Of a stretch of 64,000 bases of DNA, positions 11,643 to 24,116 are shown piece by piece. How positions within the stretch are numbered: the first letter of the stretch is position 1; every line of letters starts with the position of its first letter. The notes beneath the pieces are model-generated. The model searched no databases and was not told where the DNA came from. It saw only the letters and a list, made by a program, of their open reading frames with translations. The translations under genes were made by a program, and so were the position numbers. Source of the DNA: Caprimulgus europaeus (lineage: Eukaryota > Chordata > Aves > Caprimulgiformes > Caprimulgidae); NCBI GenBank assembly GCA_907165065.1, contig OU015541.1:15254501-15318500 (forward strand), read 5' to 3'.

Positions 11643-14600
11643 TGAAATGCAGGTTATGGGAGATATCAGAACAGATCCTTTCATCTCAGCTTCTTACATC
11701 TGAGAAGGGACTGCTGAAATATCAGGAACATTTAACTGTTTTATTTCCACAGTGCCAATCTGCCTTGTTGTGCTTTGGGAATGCTGAAAGCCCATCTTGG
11801 TACTTGGACATTCTCTACAGAGCAGTAGCATGTGCTCAATACATATTATTTAGGAACCTGCTATGGAAAATAAGTCATAGAACCAGAGCCACTGCCCTCC
11901 CTGTAGTATCCTTTTTTTAAGAGTGAATTCAATTAAAACTTTCATTTTTTCATTCCACAGAAGTTGCTAGAACAAAGAACAGAGACTCTACGAAAGTTTA
12001 TGTCCATTTTGTCTCTTTCTTTTGAAAATTATGTGTTTCAAATGTATGTTGATGTTGTATCTGTATTTATCCATTAGGACAGAAATATGTCTAAGTCTGT
12101 CATATAATGACTGGTTGAATTTAAGTTATTTTCTGCTGGCTTTATTTCAAAACTCACCTAAAGAGACAGCAGGTGATGTGAACTCTGCTTTGTGCTTCAT
12201 GCTGGTTAGTATAAAGTCAATGTTTAAAATGTTATTTCCACTTGGGAGCTAATGATGCAAAGGCCAGCAGCTCCCTGTGTGTGACAGTAGACTGTAAGAC
12301 AAGTCAGCAGTATTTCCATCTTCTGATGGCTGCTGCTTGTAGCATGTTCCTGAAGAAACACCACAGCTGTTCTTTTTCAGAAGGATATCTGTCTCCCACT
12401 GTACTTATGTGCCCATGTCACAAGTGACGTGCCCAGGAAGGAATTAAAACTGGAAATAATACCATTATGTAGGTCCCCTGGATGTCCTGTTAAGTTGACT
12501 GCCTCTGAATGTTGGTAGTGTTGAAGTCAGGGCTGCATGCAGCTGCAGTGCAGATGGAGAGAGGAGACACACTCAGCGTTGAGCTTGTCACACAACCTGA
12601 AGTGATCATCCTTCAGCGCTGGTTCTCCTGTTCTTCTCACCCTCCTCTAAGTACTCCTTTGCCATGAAGCAGCCTCTCATGTTAGGAGTGACTCTTCTGA
12701 TGCTCTTCTGGGGAGCAGCAGGGTTAACATGATGTGCAGGAAAAACTCATGTCCACACAGATGCTTGGAGCTGGTGAACCAGGCCATTACCTTCAAGGCC
12801 CTTTCAAAGCCTAAGGTCACAAAGGAAAGGTCTCCTAATCACTCAAAGATAGACCAAATAATTAAGCCTGGAGACAACCTCAAGGATCTGGGTCCTCCCA
12901 AATCTCACTGAGGATGTCTCAACCTCATATATCTTTTCTGCAGCTGAGGAGAAGACCTGTGTACGTGCTGCATCCCATGGGGGTTGAGGTCCAAGGTGGT
13001 CATGAAACCACACCAGCCTCTGGCCAAGGAACTAGACAACACCAGCTCTGACATCCAGGATCAAGCAGATCACAGTGTCCGTGAGCAAATACCACCTCTG
13101 CCCGCCTCAGTGCTCCTGCGCAGCCATCACGGGTTTCATAACCTCCCCCATGGCAACCCATCGAGCAATCCCAGGTCCTTGTAACCTGCATCTGTGTGTG
13201 AGATGGGTGAGATGAAACAGCAGAAAGACCTGATGCAAAATGCTCCATGTGGTGACACTGCATTGTGAGTGGGACCATCAGAGCAAGCTTTGCTGTCATG
13301 CAGGACCTGGGAACATTAGGCCTAGGACTGTTTTCTGATACCATCCTCTTGAATGTGGGAAGAGAACAGAGTAACAGCCAAAACCTTAATCTATAGAAGC
13401 TGCAAGATTGGGACTTTTGGATCCATGCTCCATGGTGCTGTGCTCGTAGTAGGGCCCTGGAGCTGTACACAGTGGGTGTGAGAGGAGGGAACTGATCATG
13501 TTGATCAGCTGCCTCCTAAAGAAGGAGGAGCCACATCTCTTTGAGAGGTTTCTCAGCAGATGGAGAAGCACTGCTTTATGTTATGGCTGGGCATTAAATA
13601 CTTATCCTATAGATCTTTCTGAGTATAAAAAAAGTGTTCTGTTTTGCAGTGGAGCCGATGTCAAGCTGCTTAAAGTTTATTTCTAGAGGGGAACTGGGCT
13701 GCAAGCACCACAGCTGAAGCATCTTGCAGAGCCCCAAACTCTCATCATTTGCCTGCCTAAGCCTGGGAATTTTGGACCCAGTTTTCTTGTACTCAAAGCA
13801 CAGAGCCCAACCGCAAGGTGAATCGCCTTGTCACAGAGCCCAGGAGAGCATTCCCTTTGGCTGAGAGCAAGGATTTCAGCCATGGATGCTTGTCTTCCAG
13901 GTGACTCTGTCACCTGGGTAGTAGTTGGTCATTCAGAGGAGAACATCTATGTGAGAAGGGCTCAAGAAACCCTTCCTGCCCACCCAGTGATGATCACGAG
14001 GGCAGCGACCTTGAGTTTGCTGTGGATGCTGGGGCTTGTTCTGCAGACTGTAGTGCAGCAGCAAGGATACCCAGACTGAAAGAGCTGATTCACTGCTGAA
14101 GTCCAACCCCAGAGGTGCAGATTCTCTGTGGACAGGTTACCAAGTGATCAAGGGAAATGGGTCCCTCCTGAGCTCTGTGCTGTTGTGGATGGACTGTCCC
14201 TCATCCCTGAGATCGTTTGTTGGCAGCTAGCTCATTTGATATGAACAGGGACCTCTCTCCACTGCCCTGGACACTGCAGAGCAGCCAGGTGGGTTTCTCT
14301 CACTCTCCCTGGCTCACTTGGATCATTCACTTTGATTTGAAACTGAGGAACCTTCTGTGTGCCTGGACAGCTGGTACAGTCCTGCGCAAACATGCAGGCA
14401 GCTCAGTTTTTTCCAACCAAAAAACCCCTGTATGTTATTCAAAAGCATAACTGCCTGCCTGCAGTCTGGGTGATAGTTTTATTCTTGGAGTGAATGTTAA
14501 GAAAATCAAGACTCTGTTTGCAGGTGGGTCCTTATCTCCCCCGCTGGGAATCAAAGGGCGTCCTCCGCACTGGCAGGCTTGGCGAGCCGCCGGGTTCATG

Positions 14601-16404
14601 CAGAACTGGCTGTGAGGGGTGCTGAGCCATGCAAGGTGCTGAGCCTCCAGGCAGGTGTTGTGCAGTTGAGGGAACACTCTGTCAATAGCCAGGAGGACAG
14701 TACAATTATATTTTGTCCTCAACTATCGACACAGTGGCTCCTAAATGCCTCCTCTCTCTGTGTTATCTTCACAGGTCACCTTGGTATTCAGATGGTCTGC
14801 GACAGAGGAAGCATGAAGGGAGGAGGCTAAGTGCCAGTGGCGGGAGTCACACTCTGAAGGTGATCTGCTGTGACCCAAAAGCTTTCTGACATTCTTTGCC
14901 TTGGTTGTGGTAGAGAGGAAGAAAGTCTTCTTCTCCACACAGTGTTTGTAAAGTCCCAGCAAGTTGCTTTCCTCCATCTCTAGAGTTCCCATCTCCAGGA
15001 GGTTTCTTACCTGCTTCCTGCGTGGAAGTGGCTGCAGGTTCAGCCCCGGGGGTGGGTTCAGCTCCAGTGCTGGGATCACACTCAGTAACTAGGTGACCAG
15101 GTTCCAACTGCAGACCCGTGCAATAGCCTCTCCCAGTTTTTCTCTGGATGAGATTTGCTCTGACTGATTCTCTGAAGTTGCTTGGAGACGCAGTGCTAGA
15201 AGCTGCGGTTCGCGTGTGATCCTGCCTGGTTGGTTATGTCAGTGGTGGGTGTGATCAGTTCCTGTAATAAAGACCAAGGTGCCAGCGTCTCTTAAGTAAC
15301 TCTTTGTTCACATGGTCATCTCTGCTGCTGATAAACCTGTTCTATCCTGCCTTTAGCCATCTGTTTCGGAGACAGGTTACTGTGATGAGGTTCTGGAAAT
15401 AGTACTGACTGGCAAACTATATAGTGTCTATTCATTCTGCTTTCATGGCAGGTTGTGCTCTGTTTGGCTTAGATCTTACAAGATAGCATCTTTCTTCAGC
15501 AATGGACAGGCTGTGCTTCCTCTTTCCATCCCCAAATTCTGCCTGCCTAGCACTTAGACCTGAGGATTTTCATGTGTGCTCCTCTGCTCTTTGCATGTGC
15601 ATAACTGTAGGATTACCTTCCACCTTTACCTGGAAGTCCACCCTCACTCACTCAGTGACAAAGCAAAGGAAGCAATTAAAAATAAAAAATGCAAAATGCA
15701 ATCAGTATAACCACAGGAGGAGACAAGATTTCAATCAGGATAAATCAGAAAGCCTGGAATGCATAAAAACAAGAAGAGAAGTGAAAGATAGGAAGGAAAA
15801 ATCTCTGGCTGGCAGGGAAAGACAGTAAAAGGAATACTGCAAGTGAAATTATGAAGTCTGTATCCAAGCAGGTTGCAGTACCACCTGCAAAATGTGTGGG
15901 AAGCCTTGTCAGTGGGTACCTCCTTCAGAGCAAGGTTGGCCATTACAAGCAGTGAGTACGTACGGTGGCCCAGGGTCCATTGTTGATCCTGACTTGTGAT
16001 CTCTTCCCACTGCTCTAGCAAATGTTTCAGTTAATGCAAATCTCTGGTTCACCTGGATCTTTGCTGATTTGCACCATCCTGACCACAGTGTGGACATCTG
16101 CTTCTGCCTTCCATGTTTACTGCCTTCTGTTTCAGTGGCATCTTAGGGCTAATTCAAACCTTTACACTGGGGTTGCAGGTGCTATCTTAACTTTCCTCTT
16201 CTCTCCAAAAGACTGTGACAGACTTTGGGCACTTGAGCTGAACATGAGAGAGTTGAACAGCAGCAGGCTGTAACCTGGTGTACGAGTGGTCCTCATGAAG
16301 AGAGAGTGAATCTTTAATAACTCCAATCGTGCATGAGATGTTAAATTTCTAGCATATGACCACAGTACTGTTCTGTCCCTGTTCTGCACCTCACTATCAG
16401 ATTC

Positions 16405-16798
16405 TGTGTGTCTAGGGTTGTTTGGTCTGGAGAAAAGGAGGCTGAGGGGAGACCTTCCCCCTCTCTACAACTCCCTGAAAGGAGGGTGAAGAGAGGTGGG
16501 GGTTGGTTTCTTCTTCCAAGTAACAAGTGATAGGATAAGAGTAAATGGCCTGAAGTTGCACCAAGGGCAGTTGAGATTGGATGTGAAGAAGAATTTCTTT
16601 GCTGAAAGGGTTCTGAGGCATTGGAAGGGGTTGCCCAGGACAGTGGTGGAGTCCCCATCCCTGGAGGGATTGAAGAGTCGTGTAGACACAGTGCTGAGGG
16701 ACAGGGGTCAGTCAGGGACTGGTCAGCGTTAGGTTTACAGTTGGACTCAATGATCTTAAAGGTCTTTTCCAACCACAATGATTCTATGATTCTGTATT
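16405..16798 (+). mobile_element. CR1 LINE fragment
   Basis: It has GGTCTGGAGAAAAGGAGGCT, GGATGTGAAGAAGAATTTCT and ATTGGAAGGGGTTGCCCAGG, and ends with the CR1 tail AATGATTCTATGATTCTGT. A copy of the same subfamily lies inverted at 44.2-44.6 kb. Confidence 0.92.
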
Positions 16799-18574
16799 AC
16801 TTCTGTCTCACTCTTTTTTCCTTTAAAGGAGAGAGGGGGAAAATTATTGTCATGTCCTCGTCTTACTGCGCATGGTCATCTTTGCAAAACTCAATTTTTG
16901 CTCTCTTCTGCTCTCAAAATGTGGAGTTTTTGGCTTGTTATTTCTGGAAATCCAGAACTGCTGTTGATTAGAGTATCTATCTGTTTGCTGTTTCTGAGAA
17001 GCAGAACTGACACAACTTGGCAGTCACTCCCTTTTGCGCTGTGTCTTTCCAGGGAGCAGTTTCAATACATAACACACAGTGACTTCTTGGGTCCCTCCCA
17101 GGCAATTCCCTCTGACAGCAGGTGCCTCTCTGCATTGCAGATTGCTGCACATCTCGCCCTGTTTAGAGGCCACAGTGCTGCTTGGAGTCCTCCTTACAAT
17201 CATGTTGTGAATTTGCTTCTAGCTGCCTCTCACAACACAGAAATCTATCCTGTGCTGGCACTGGTGGTGATCTTCTGTAAACTACCAAATAGCTGTCTGA
17301 TGAAATTATTCCACTGTATCGAGTAAACTGACCAGCAAAGAGGCTTTTCTGATCCACAGATGGCAACAGAACTGCATCTCTGATTTGGTTAGTGCACGGC
17401 ACTAAGGGGAGGGAGCGAACAACTACACCTCTCTCGTGCTTCTGTAGCAACATGCTGCAGTCTCATTTCAAAAGCTGATCCTTGTGTCTGTCTGTTGGCA
17501 GAGGAATCCTATCACACAGGACATGCTTTAGAGTTTTTTCATTGTTATTTAGGAAACAGATCCGCTCAAAGCCGTGTGGGTGGCAGCACAAGGGTGAGTG
17601 TCACTGCTGTTTAACGAGAGACCCGCGCTGAGGAGCGAGTCCCTGCTTATTGTTTCCTTGCTTAGGTCTCAGTCAAGACTTCCCTTTCCTTAATGCAAAC
17701 ATTTCCTCTCCTCACCAAGCATGTAAATTGCTGGGTTTCAAATGTAATTTATTCAGGTACTATAACTGACAAGTCCCAGCTTTGGCAGCCCAAACAGGTT
17801 GCCAGCTTCCTGCTCCTTTAATTCACCAAAGCAGGAGCTGAACCCTGTGGTCTCCCACATCCCATCTGAACAAACCAGAACCTCAGCTTGCTTTGTGTCA
17901 GACCTGTCCAGCACCTCTTTCCCCATTCCCATCCCTTCCCCTGCAGCGTATCCCACTGTACCAACTCATCCTACCCCCATGAGCTTTCCAGCTTGAAGCA
18001 GAAGTGCCAGCTAGCATGCTGCTTGTTGGAGGAGATGCCTTTGCACAGCCCATGTGCTTCACACCACAGTAAGTTGCCTGTGGCTGTATTAACAAACGAT
18101 GTCTGTGGCTGCTAGCAAGAGTAATAGTAGCACATATGTAGACAGAGCAGGGTTTGGGGATGGTGTTCAGTACATAGGGTGCTGAGGACTTGACCCACTC
18201 TGTATGCACGTCGGGGAGCGGTGGTTGTTGTGGATGAGCTGTAGCTGTGCCCTGTGATGCCTGTTTGCAGCTGCAGTATCCTGGCTGTGCTCCAGAAGTG
18301 CATCTTCAATTTCAGCTTTGTCCAAAAAGAATGCATTTCCTGAACTTCAGGTGAATCAAAGCACAGAAATTGCAAACAACAAAGCATCTCTTCCAAAGGC
18401 ACTCCTGAGCTGAACTGAAACACCACTGGAGATGTACCCCTACTGCCTGGCTAACGAGGGGGTCCAACCCTCTTGCTCCTGTGACAGGAGATGTCTGGAG
18501 AGCTCTGCTGCATGGAGAATTCACAGATCACTAGCAGTAGCTGTATCACAGTTTGGAAAAGTTATTTAAAAGAT

Positions 18575-19231
18575 TGTGTTAGTTTCCCTGGGCTGGCCCT
18601 TGGCAGGCAGCTAACACAGCCATCCACCCACTGCCCCTCACCCCCAGGGGATAGGGGAGAGGACTGGGGGGGCAAGGATAAGGAGATAAGTAGGTTGAGA
18701 TAAGTACAGTTTAATAAAAGAAATAAAAGAAAACTTAAAAAAAACCCCTAATATTAAAATAGTAGTGATAATTATAACAGTAATAAAATATGAGAATAAG
18801 TGACACCCAGTGCCATTGCTCAGCACCCACTGACCCAGCCCAGCCATTCCCAGATCATGATCCCGGAGGAGCGACAATCCCGACCCGAAACCGAAACCCC
18901 GCAAGAGCGAGAGCCCGAGCGACCCCCGAGAGAATCCCCCCGCTTTGGGGTCAGCCCTGGTTAATGCACTGACATGATGTGACATGATCTGGAATATCTC
19001 CCTGGCACATCCCAATGCCAGTTTGGGGTTTGCTATTCACTGCGCTTCTCCCTCCCAGTCCTAATGCAGCTGTGAAGCAGCCAAACACCGCGGCCTTGGG
19101 CTCCAGCAGCAACTCCTCACACCAGTACTGTTATCAACGTTCTTCTCATAACAAATCCCACACTGAAACTAAAACACAGCTAATCTAATTACTGAGACAA
19201 AAATTAACTCTATCCTAGCAAAACCAGGACA
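18575..19231 (-). mobile_element. Solo LTR (avian ERVL-like), 5-bp TSD
   Basis: On the minus strand it starts TGTCCTGGTTTTGCTAGGAT and ends ACTAACACA, with AAGAT on both sides (18570-18574 and 19232-19236). The interior has the typical order: AGAGTTAATT near the 5' end, a CGGGTCGGGATTGTCGC-type block, GTGCTGAGCAATGGCACTGG, an AT-rich ATT/ATA stretch and a TTATCTCA block. It is full length, about 657 bases, with no internal viral genes. It belongs to the same family as 40097-40730. Confidence 0.8.
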
Positions 19232-19479
19232 AAGATCTTTGTGGTCTGCTAAGGTACAGGGCACTGAACATCTAAGACTGGAGGGGGGTGAGAAATACAC
19301 AGTATCAGTTTAGTATTTTTATCTATTTCATGTAGACACTTTTCCCAGAGTAATTACCAACAGAATCCTCATCTAAAGGATTTCTGTGATCATTATTTCA
19401 TGTCTTTTATTGAAGTTCTGGAATAAAAGTAAAGAAAAGTAGTTGCTAATAAAAGTTGCATATGGCACAAAATACCACA

Positions 19480-19820
19480 TTATGAGGACGAGTCACCTTG
19501 AAGAAATATAATGATCCATTGAAAAGCTTTAGAAAAGAGCTGTAAGCCTCAAAACCTTAAAACCAAAAGACATTGCAGCAACAGGCAGAAGGAACTGGTC
19601 TGTTTAGCTCATTAAAGAGAATTTAAAAAGCATCCCCATCAAGATCTGTAAATGATTAAATGTTGAGACACTAGAGCTAAGAAAAAGAATACTGATTGTA
19701 AAGCTGCACAAACTCAGGCCATACATAAGACAGACTTTAGTGGTGACAGGGCTTAATTATTGGAATAATTTGCTGTGCATTGTAGAGGATTTTCTGTGTC
19801 TTGAAATCTGGAAAATGTGC
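19480..19820 (+). mobile_element. Old CR1-type fragment
   Basis: The order of motifs (GAACTGGTCTGTTTAGCTC, ATTAAAGAGAATTTAAAAAGC, AATTATTGGAATAATTTGCTG) fits the 3' part of ancient CR1/L3-like LINEs. Strongly diverged. Confidence 0.5.
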
Positions 19821-20419
19821 TGTATCTGCAGCAGGAACACGGGGCTCATTGCATGAGGTGGAGGTCACTGACCTGGCTCTGCAGGCGGTTGGACTGTCTT
19901 ACCTCAGCAGTACCTTCTGAACATAGTGTCCATGAACCCTGCACACAAGATGTTACCATTACAGCCTTAATAACAATTAAAGATGATGGCTTTCTCTGAG
20001 GACTTCTTTGTCACTAGCTGTGATGATTGTCACTAACCCAGTCACCCTTCCAGGACAAGTTAAGCACACATTCATGATAGGAACCCTTGGAAAATGTAAC
20101 ACTGAAGAGCTAAGTTCACATGGGAGCTTGGGCACTTAACCATCGTTTTAAGCAGTGTAGTTCAAAATGTTTATCTGCAAAAGTCCTCTTCTGATCCCAC
20201 AGGTAGATAGCCTCTGTGGGTGTCTAAATCCTTCCACATAAATTCCTCCTATGGGTATGGGCAAGGCAATCCATCACCCACAACAGGGTCACTCTCCTTC
20301 AGCCCGAGAGGATGAGCCTTGTCCAGTGCAAGTGTTCAGTAGGACCAGCTGGGGTGAAGCCCATCAGCGGTGCTGCTGAACCCCTGAAACAGTGAGATTG
20401 ATACAGCAGCCACGGACCT

Positions 20420-20530
20420 CAGCCCCCGTTCTGCCCACTGCTGGAGGTCTGTCCTGCAGCCCCCGTTCTGCCCACTGCTGGAGGTCTGTCCTGCAGCCCC
20501 CGTTCTGCCCACTGCTGGAGGTCTGTCCTG
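20420..20530. repeat. 37-bp tandem repeat, three perfect copies
   Basis: The unit starts CAGCCCCCGTTCTGCCCACT and ends GTCTGTCCTG. Copies lie at 20420-20456, 20457-20493 and 20494-20530 with no differences seen. The identity implies recent expansion. Confidence 0.95.
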
Positions 20531-21447
20531 CAGTCCCTCTGCACTCTTCAGAAAGAGACTGGAACCAGCATCCATGTGAATAAAGAATCAAATCCCATTT
20601 GATTACATCAGATATAAAACTTGCCAAAAATCTCTTGCTTCTAGTAGCCTTCTGCTTATTGCCATACTAACTTGTGACCTTCTCTGAGGAGCAACAAGAA
20701 ATCTCTGACTCTCCTAATTCGATTTGGTCCAGATTTTATCACTGTTAATGAAATCAGCCTGTGGCAAGGTTGGTTTAAAAGCAGACTTCTGCTCGAAGTC
20801 ACTTGTATTTTTATAACTCCTTACATTCTTGCAGCCTTGTCAGATCTCAGAGCTGAGCTGGGCAAGGGTTGAAGTGAGAGAGCTGTCCCTTACCATGGCT
20901 GTTCATCAGAGTTCCCGTGGTGTTCTCAAAGCAAAGATTGGTGACTAAAGTGGAATAAAGTAATTGCTTTCTAATTTCTACGTTCTCCTAGAGTTCCCCT
21001 TAGATTGTAGCACTGGTTTTCATTTCCACACTCTAACTTTTTTCTAGTTTTGTTTTGTTTTATTTGGGGGGTTTTTGTGTTGGTTTTTTTATTATTTTTT
21101 TCTTATGTTCTGCTAAACATTTCTATCCAAGGGTTATTACCTTTTTATTTCAGTTGGGAACGTGATTGGTGTGGCTTCTCCTTCCTTTTAGCTCCAGCCT
21201 TCTTGGGAAGACCTACAAAAACATACTGGCTCTTCTTCAGTTCTTATGGCTGGTCTGGTTTGGACCATCTTTCATGTGTGGCTGCATCTCATTCTGCTCC
21301 CCGTTTCTAGGAGCTGAGCTCTGCATTAGCAGTATGTGATTCCTCGCAGCGCTGTTCCTCCAGCCTGGGGCCTTTTAAAACCTGTAAGGGAAGCACGGAA
21401 AACTCAAGCTCATCCACTTTGCTTAACATTTTTCTTTTCACTTCTAG

Positions 21448-21662
21448 GTCCTCCTGTTGAGCCCCTGGAGCCAACCAGGCCTTTACCAACTCTTCCTGTT
21501 CGCAGAATTCACTCCACTTCAGAAAGAAAACACGAGAGACACCCAAGGCCTCCTAGTCCTCCTCTGGGTGATAGGCCATCTCCTCCCGGCACGAAACCGA
21601 ACATCTGTGATGGCAACTTCAACACCGTCGCTCTCTTTAGAGGAGAAATGTTTGTTTTCAAG
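21448..21662 (+). CDS. MMP24: MMP24 exon: hinge and start of hemopexin domain
   Basis: The acceptor is TTCACTTCTAG and the donor is GTACTG, directly after an in-frame lysine codon. The first two bases complete a glycine codon split with the previous exon. The peptide starts [16 protein letters not shown], a proline-rich hinge between the catalytic and hemopexin domains. It passes through a basic stretch (RRIH, SERKHER) and enters hemopexin blade 1 at [22 protein letters not shown] (given as motif only). The cysteine of NIC is the first partner of the disulfide that closes the propeller. The intron before this exon is 13.7 kb, the longest seen in this gene. Confidence 0.95.
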
Positions 21663-22806
21663 GTACTGAGAATTCCTGCTTACCCATGAGTCTTTAGTTT
21701 TATTACTGGAAAAAATTAATAGAAGTATAAAGTAGTGAGATTTGAAATGGCTGTGAAAATAGTTCTGTTCTTCTGAGGCTGTGAATGAGCAGCGTTAGAG
21801 CAGATTTGACTCTGTAATATTTGGAAGCAGTGCCTGATGGGATTCACAAAATGCCCAGGCAGCCTGTGCTCCCAAATGTGAACTAACAGAGAATGCAGAC
21901 ACCATCAAGCTCAGAGAGGAGCCAGCTGTGAAGCCAGAAAGCAATACCAGTACCTAACCAGGGATTAATCCTTGTTGCCTCCAGAGATGACATGCATTGA
22001 ACTCTGGGCTTCAGGGAGCACTCAGCCTTGAACTCTGGGCTTCAGGGAGCACTCAGCCTACTCAGTCATCCTTGCTTGAGAGGAGTGATATGGTCAGTAA
22101 CCCACGTCAAGAGTGCCTGGAGCATGGAAATTCATAGTCTCATTCCCAAAATTCCTGTAGCTTTCACTCTGCCCAGTGGGTGTGAATCTGGAGAGGGCTG
22201 TATTGAAGGTCATTCAATGGACAGACCACATCAGTTGCAGAAAATGCCTGAGCTGAAAATAGTTGAAGGCTGGGAAAGTATTTGGGAGAAGTCTCACAGG
22301 CTCTGTCCTGCTCTTACTCATCCCTGAGCATCCACTACGGCTTTACTAATGATCTTGTATATAAAGGGATATTTAATAACTCTTTTGTGCCTTTGGACAT
22401 TGTGTGCTTCACACAGTCACCAGGTAATGGTAAGGCTCTATGGCTCTCCTGGGGTCTGACAGTTGAGCACCAGTGGTACCAGGACAAATGTGGCACCTCA
22501 GTGAGGAGACACGCAGAGGTCACTCACAAATTAGTTTATAACGCTTGTAACTGTGGACTTGCTTCCCCCTGCTGCTTTTTCCTCTCCTTCTTTCCACCCA
22601 TTTTCACAGCACCAGCAAGCAACTTCTCGCCCTTTTGGTTTCCATCTTCCCCATGAAGCACTTCCCTCACTGGAGACAGTGTTGGGCTGGAGCTGTCATC
22701 TGGAGCAGGACTTCTGCCTTTAATGGTTACGGGGCCTAGCAGGGGTTGGTAATGCTTGAGTGCAAGATGAAAATACCCAGTCTGAAGATGGTTCTGGTTT
22801 TCTCAG
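21663..22806 (+). other. MMP24 intron with a 31-bp tandem duplication
   Basis: GTACTG to TCTCAG. Apart from the duplicated 31-bp unit at 21997-22058 I see nothing distinctive. Confidence 0.85.
21997..22058. repeat. 31-bp perfect tandem duplication
   Basis: TTGAACTCTGGGCTTCAGGG and the following 11 bases occur twice, at 21997-22027 and 22028-22058. It lies within an MMP24 intron. Confidence 0.95.
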
Positions 22807-22945
22807 GATCGCTGGTTCTGGCGCCTGCGTAACAACCGGGTGCAGGAGGGATACCCCATGCAAATCGAGCAGTTCTGGAAGGGCCTCCCCGCAAAGATTG
22901 ATGCGGCCTATGAGCGGTCTGATGGAAAATTCGTTTTCTTCAAAG
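22807..22945 (+). CDS. MMP24: MMP24 exon: hemopexin blades 1-2
   Basis: The exon lies between a TTTTCTCAG acceptor and a GTACAG donor. It starts in phase 0 with [20 protein letters not shown] and ends FVFFKG, with the glycine codon split across the intron. The GYPMQI and WRGLP/WKGLP-type signatures are typical of hemopexin repeats in membrane-type MMPs. The exon has 46 codons plus one base, with no stop or frameshift. Confidence 0.95.
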
Positions 22946-23849
22946 GTACAGTAGATTCCAGTACAAGCACCTTCCTCACATCACACTCCTATGGCATGAA
23001 GATGGTGAGAACAGGTACACTGCATCCTTGTCCTTTTCCAGGGGGACACGTCAAGCAGCCACTGATCTCTACAGTAGAGCTCAGCGTGGGCTGGCCTTGC
23101 CAGGGCAGTCTCTGTGTGAAGCTAATATTGATTAGTGGAAGTTGGCTTCCATGTGATAACAAGAAACAGCTCCTGTTTCCCAGGGAGTGTCTGTCTCCTG
23201 CCTATCTCCTCAAACGTGTTTTGACAGGGTGTTAGGGTCTCTCCAGGTACAGGGCACTCCTGCACCACGTTTCTGGACAGTTGTCTCCTAAAGAGACAAA
23301 ATGATCAGCCTTGTGCTGGGGCCCACATTGGCTCCTTGCACTGTGACAGTGTCTGAATGGGATCCTGTAACTTGAGAGCAAGTTGTAGTCAGAGTGGCTG
23401 GAAAGCACTGGCATGCCCTGTACAGAAACACAGTACCTGCTCCTCTCAATGTGTGTCTGCAGCTTCAGTCCCTCAGCTCAATACACTGTATTAAAACTTG
23501 AGAAGGTTCAGAGAAAGGCAACAGAAATGATGGAAAAGTATGGGCTGGCCTCCTGCAAGGGACTCCTCAGCCTGTATGAGGGATGTGAGAGAAGTCTCTG
23601 AAATCATGACTGCTCCTCTAGAAGGTAAATGGAGGAGGGTTGTTTAACAGCTCTTCCAAAACAAGAGTCGAGGAGCAGCAAATGAGATCAGGGGGTTTTA
23701 ATTTGATGAGGAGCAGCTTTTTCACATAATACAGTTAAGCCTGGAAGTCCCCAACATGCTGTGGTTCCTTGTGGCTATTTTACATTTGTATCAATTCAGC
23801 TACTAATGAGGCAAATCCGTTTGTCCTTTGTGTCCCTGTTCATCTCTAG
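22946..23849 (+). other. MMP24 intron with old CR1 fragment
   Basis: GTACAG to CTCTAG. The middle (about 23.46-23.77 kb) looks like a degraded CR1 3' region. No coding sequence is seen. Confidence 0.8.
23460..23775 (+). mobile_element. Old CR1 3' fragment
   Basis: AGAAGGTTCAGAGAAAGGCA followed by ATGATGGAAAAGTATGGGCT and GGGACTCCTCAGCCTGTATG has the layout of a CR1 3' region. Confidence 0.6.
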
Positions 23850-24116
23850 GAGACAAATACTGGGTTTTTAAAGAGGTGACAGCGGAGCCAGGCTACCCAC
23901 ACAGCCTGGTGGAGCTGGGGAGCTGTCTGCCCCGGGAAGGCATTGACACGGCTCTGCGCTGGGAGCCTGTAGGCAAAACCTACTTCTTCAAAGGCGACAG
24001 GTACTGGAGGTACAACGAGGACAAGAGAGCAACGGACCCTGGATACCCAAAGCCCATCACTGTGTGGAGAGGAATCCCTCAGGCTCCACAGGGAGCTTTT
24101 ATCAGCAAAGAAGGCT
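23850..24116 (+). CDS. MMP24: MMP24 exon: hemopexin blades 2-4
   Basis: The acceptor is TTCATCTCTAG. The exon opens with the rest of the split glycine codon and DKYWVFKEV, and continues through GYPHSLVELGSCLPREGID and RWEPVGKTYFFKGDRYWRY to GIPQAPQGAFISKEG. I placed the donor at GTATGT (24117-24122). This leaves one T, which joins TT of the next exon as a phenylalanine codon and gives ...KEGFYTYFYKG. The related mammalian protein has tyrosine at that site. Using the next GT downstream would break the frame. The TALRWEP stretch separates MMP24 from MMP16. Confidence 0.94.

Larger units (their letters stand above)
7712..21447 (+). other. MMP24 intron, 13.7 kb
   Basis: GTGAGC donor to TTCTAG acceptor. 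It holds a solo LTR (8352-9292), CR1 fragments (near 9.6, 11.1, 16.4 and 19.5 kb), a second solo LTR (18575-19231) and a 37-bp triple repeat (20420-20530). I recognise no gene in the parts between them (about 10-11, 12-16, 17-18.5 and 20.6-21.4 kb). Confidence 0.8.

Noticed and set aside
11046-11684. 212-codon minus-strand frame
   Set aside because: It is antisense to a CR1 element and recurs in the other CR1 copies.
14258-14300. Sequence resembling a PWTL segment of an MMP catalytic exon
   Set aside because: It lies downstream of the zinc-helix exon, and the flanking residues and splice sites do not fit.
20420-20530. Possible CRISPR-like direct repeats
   Set aside because: The 37-bp units are back to back without spacers, in a vertebrate intron.
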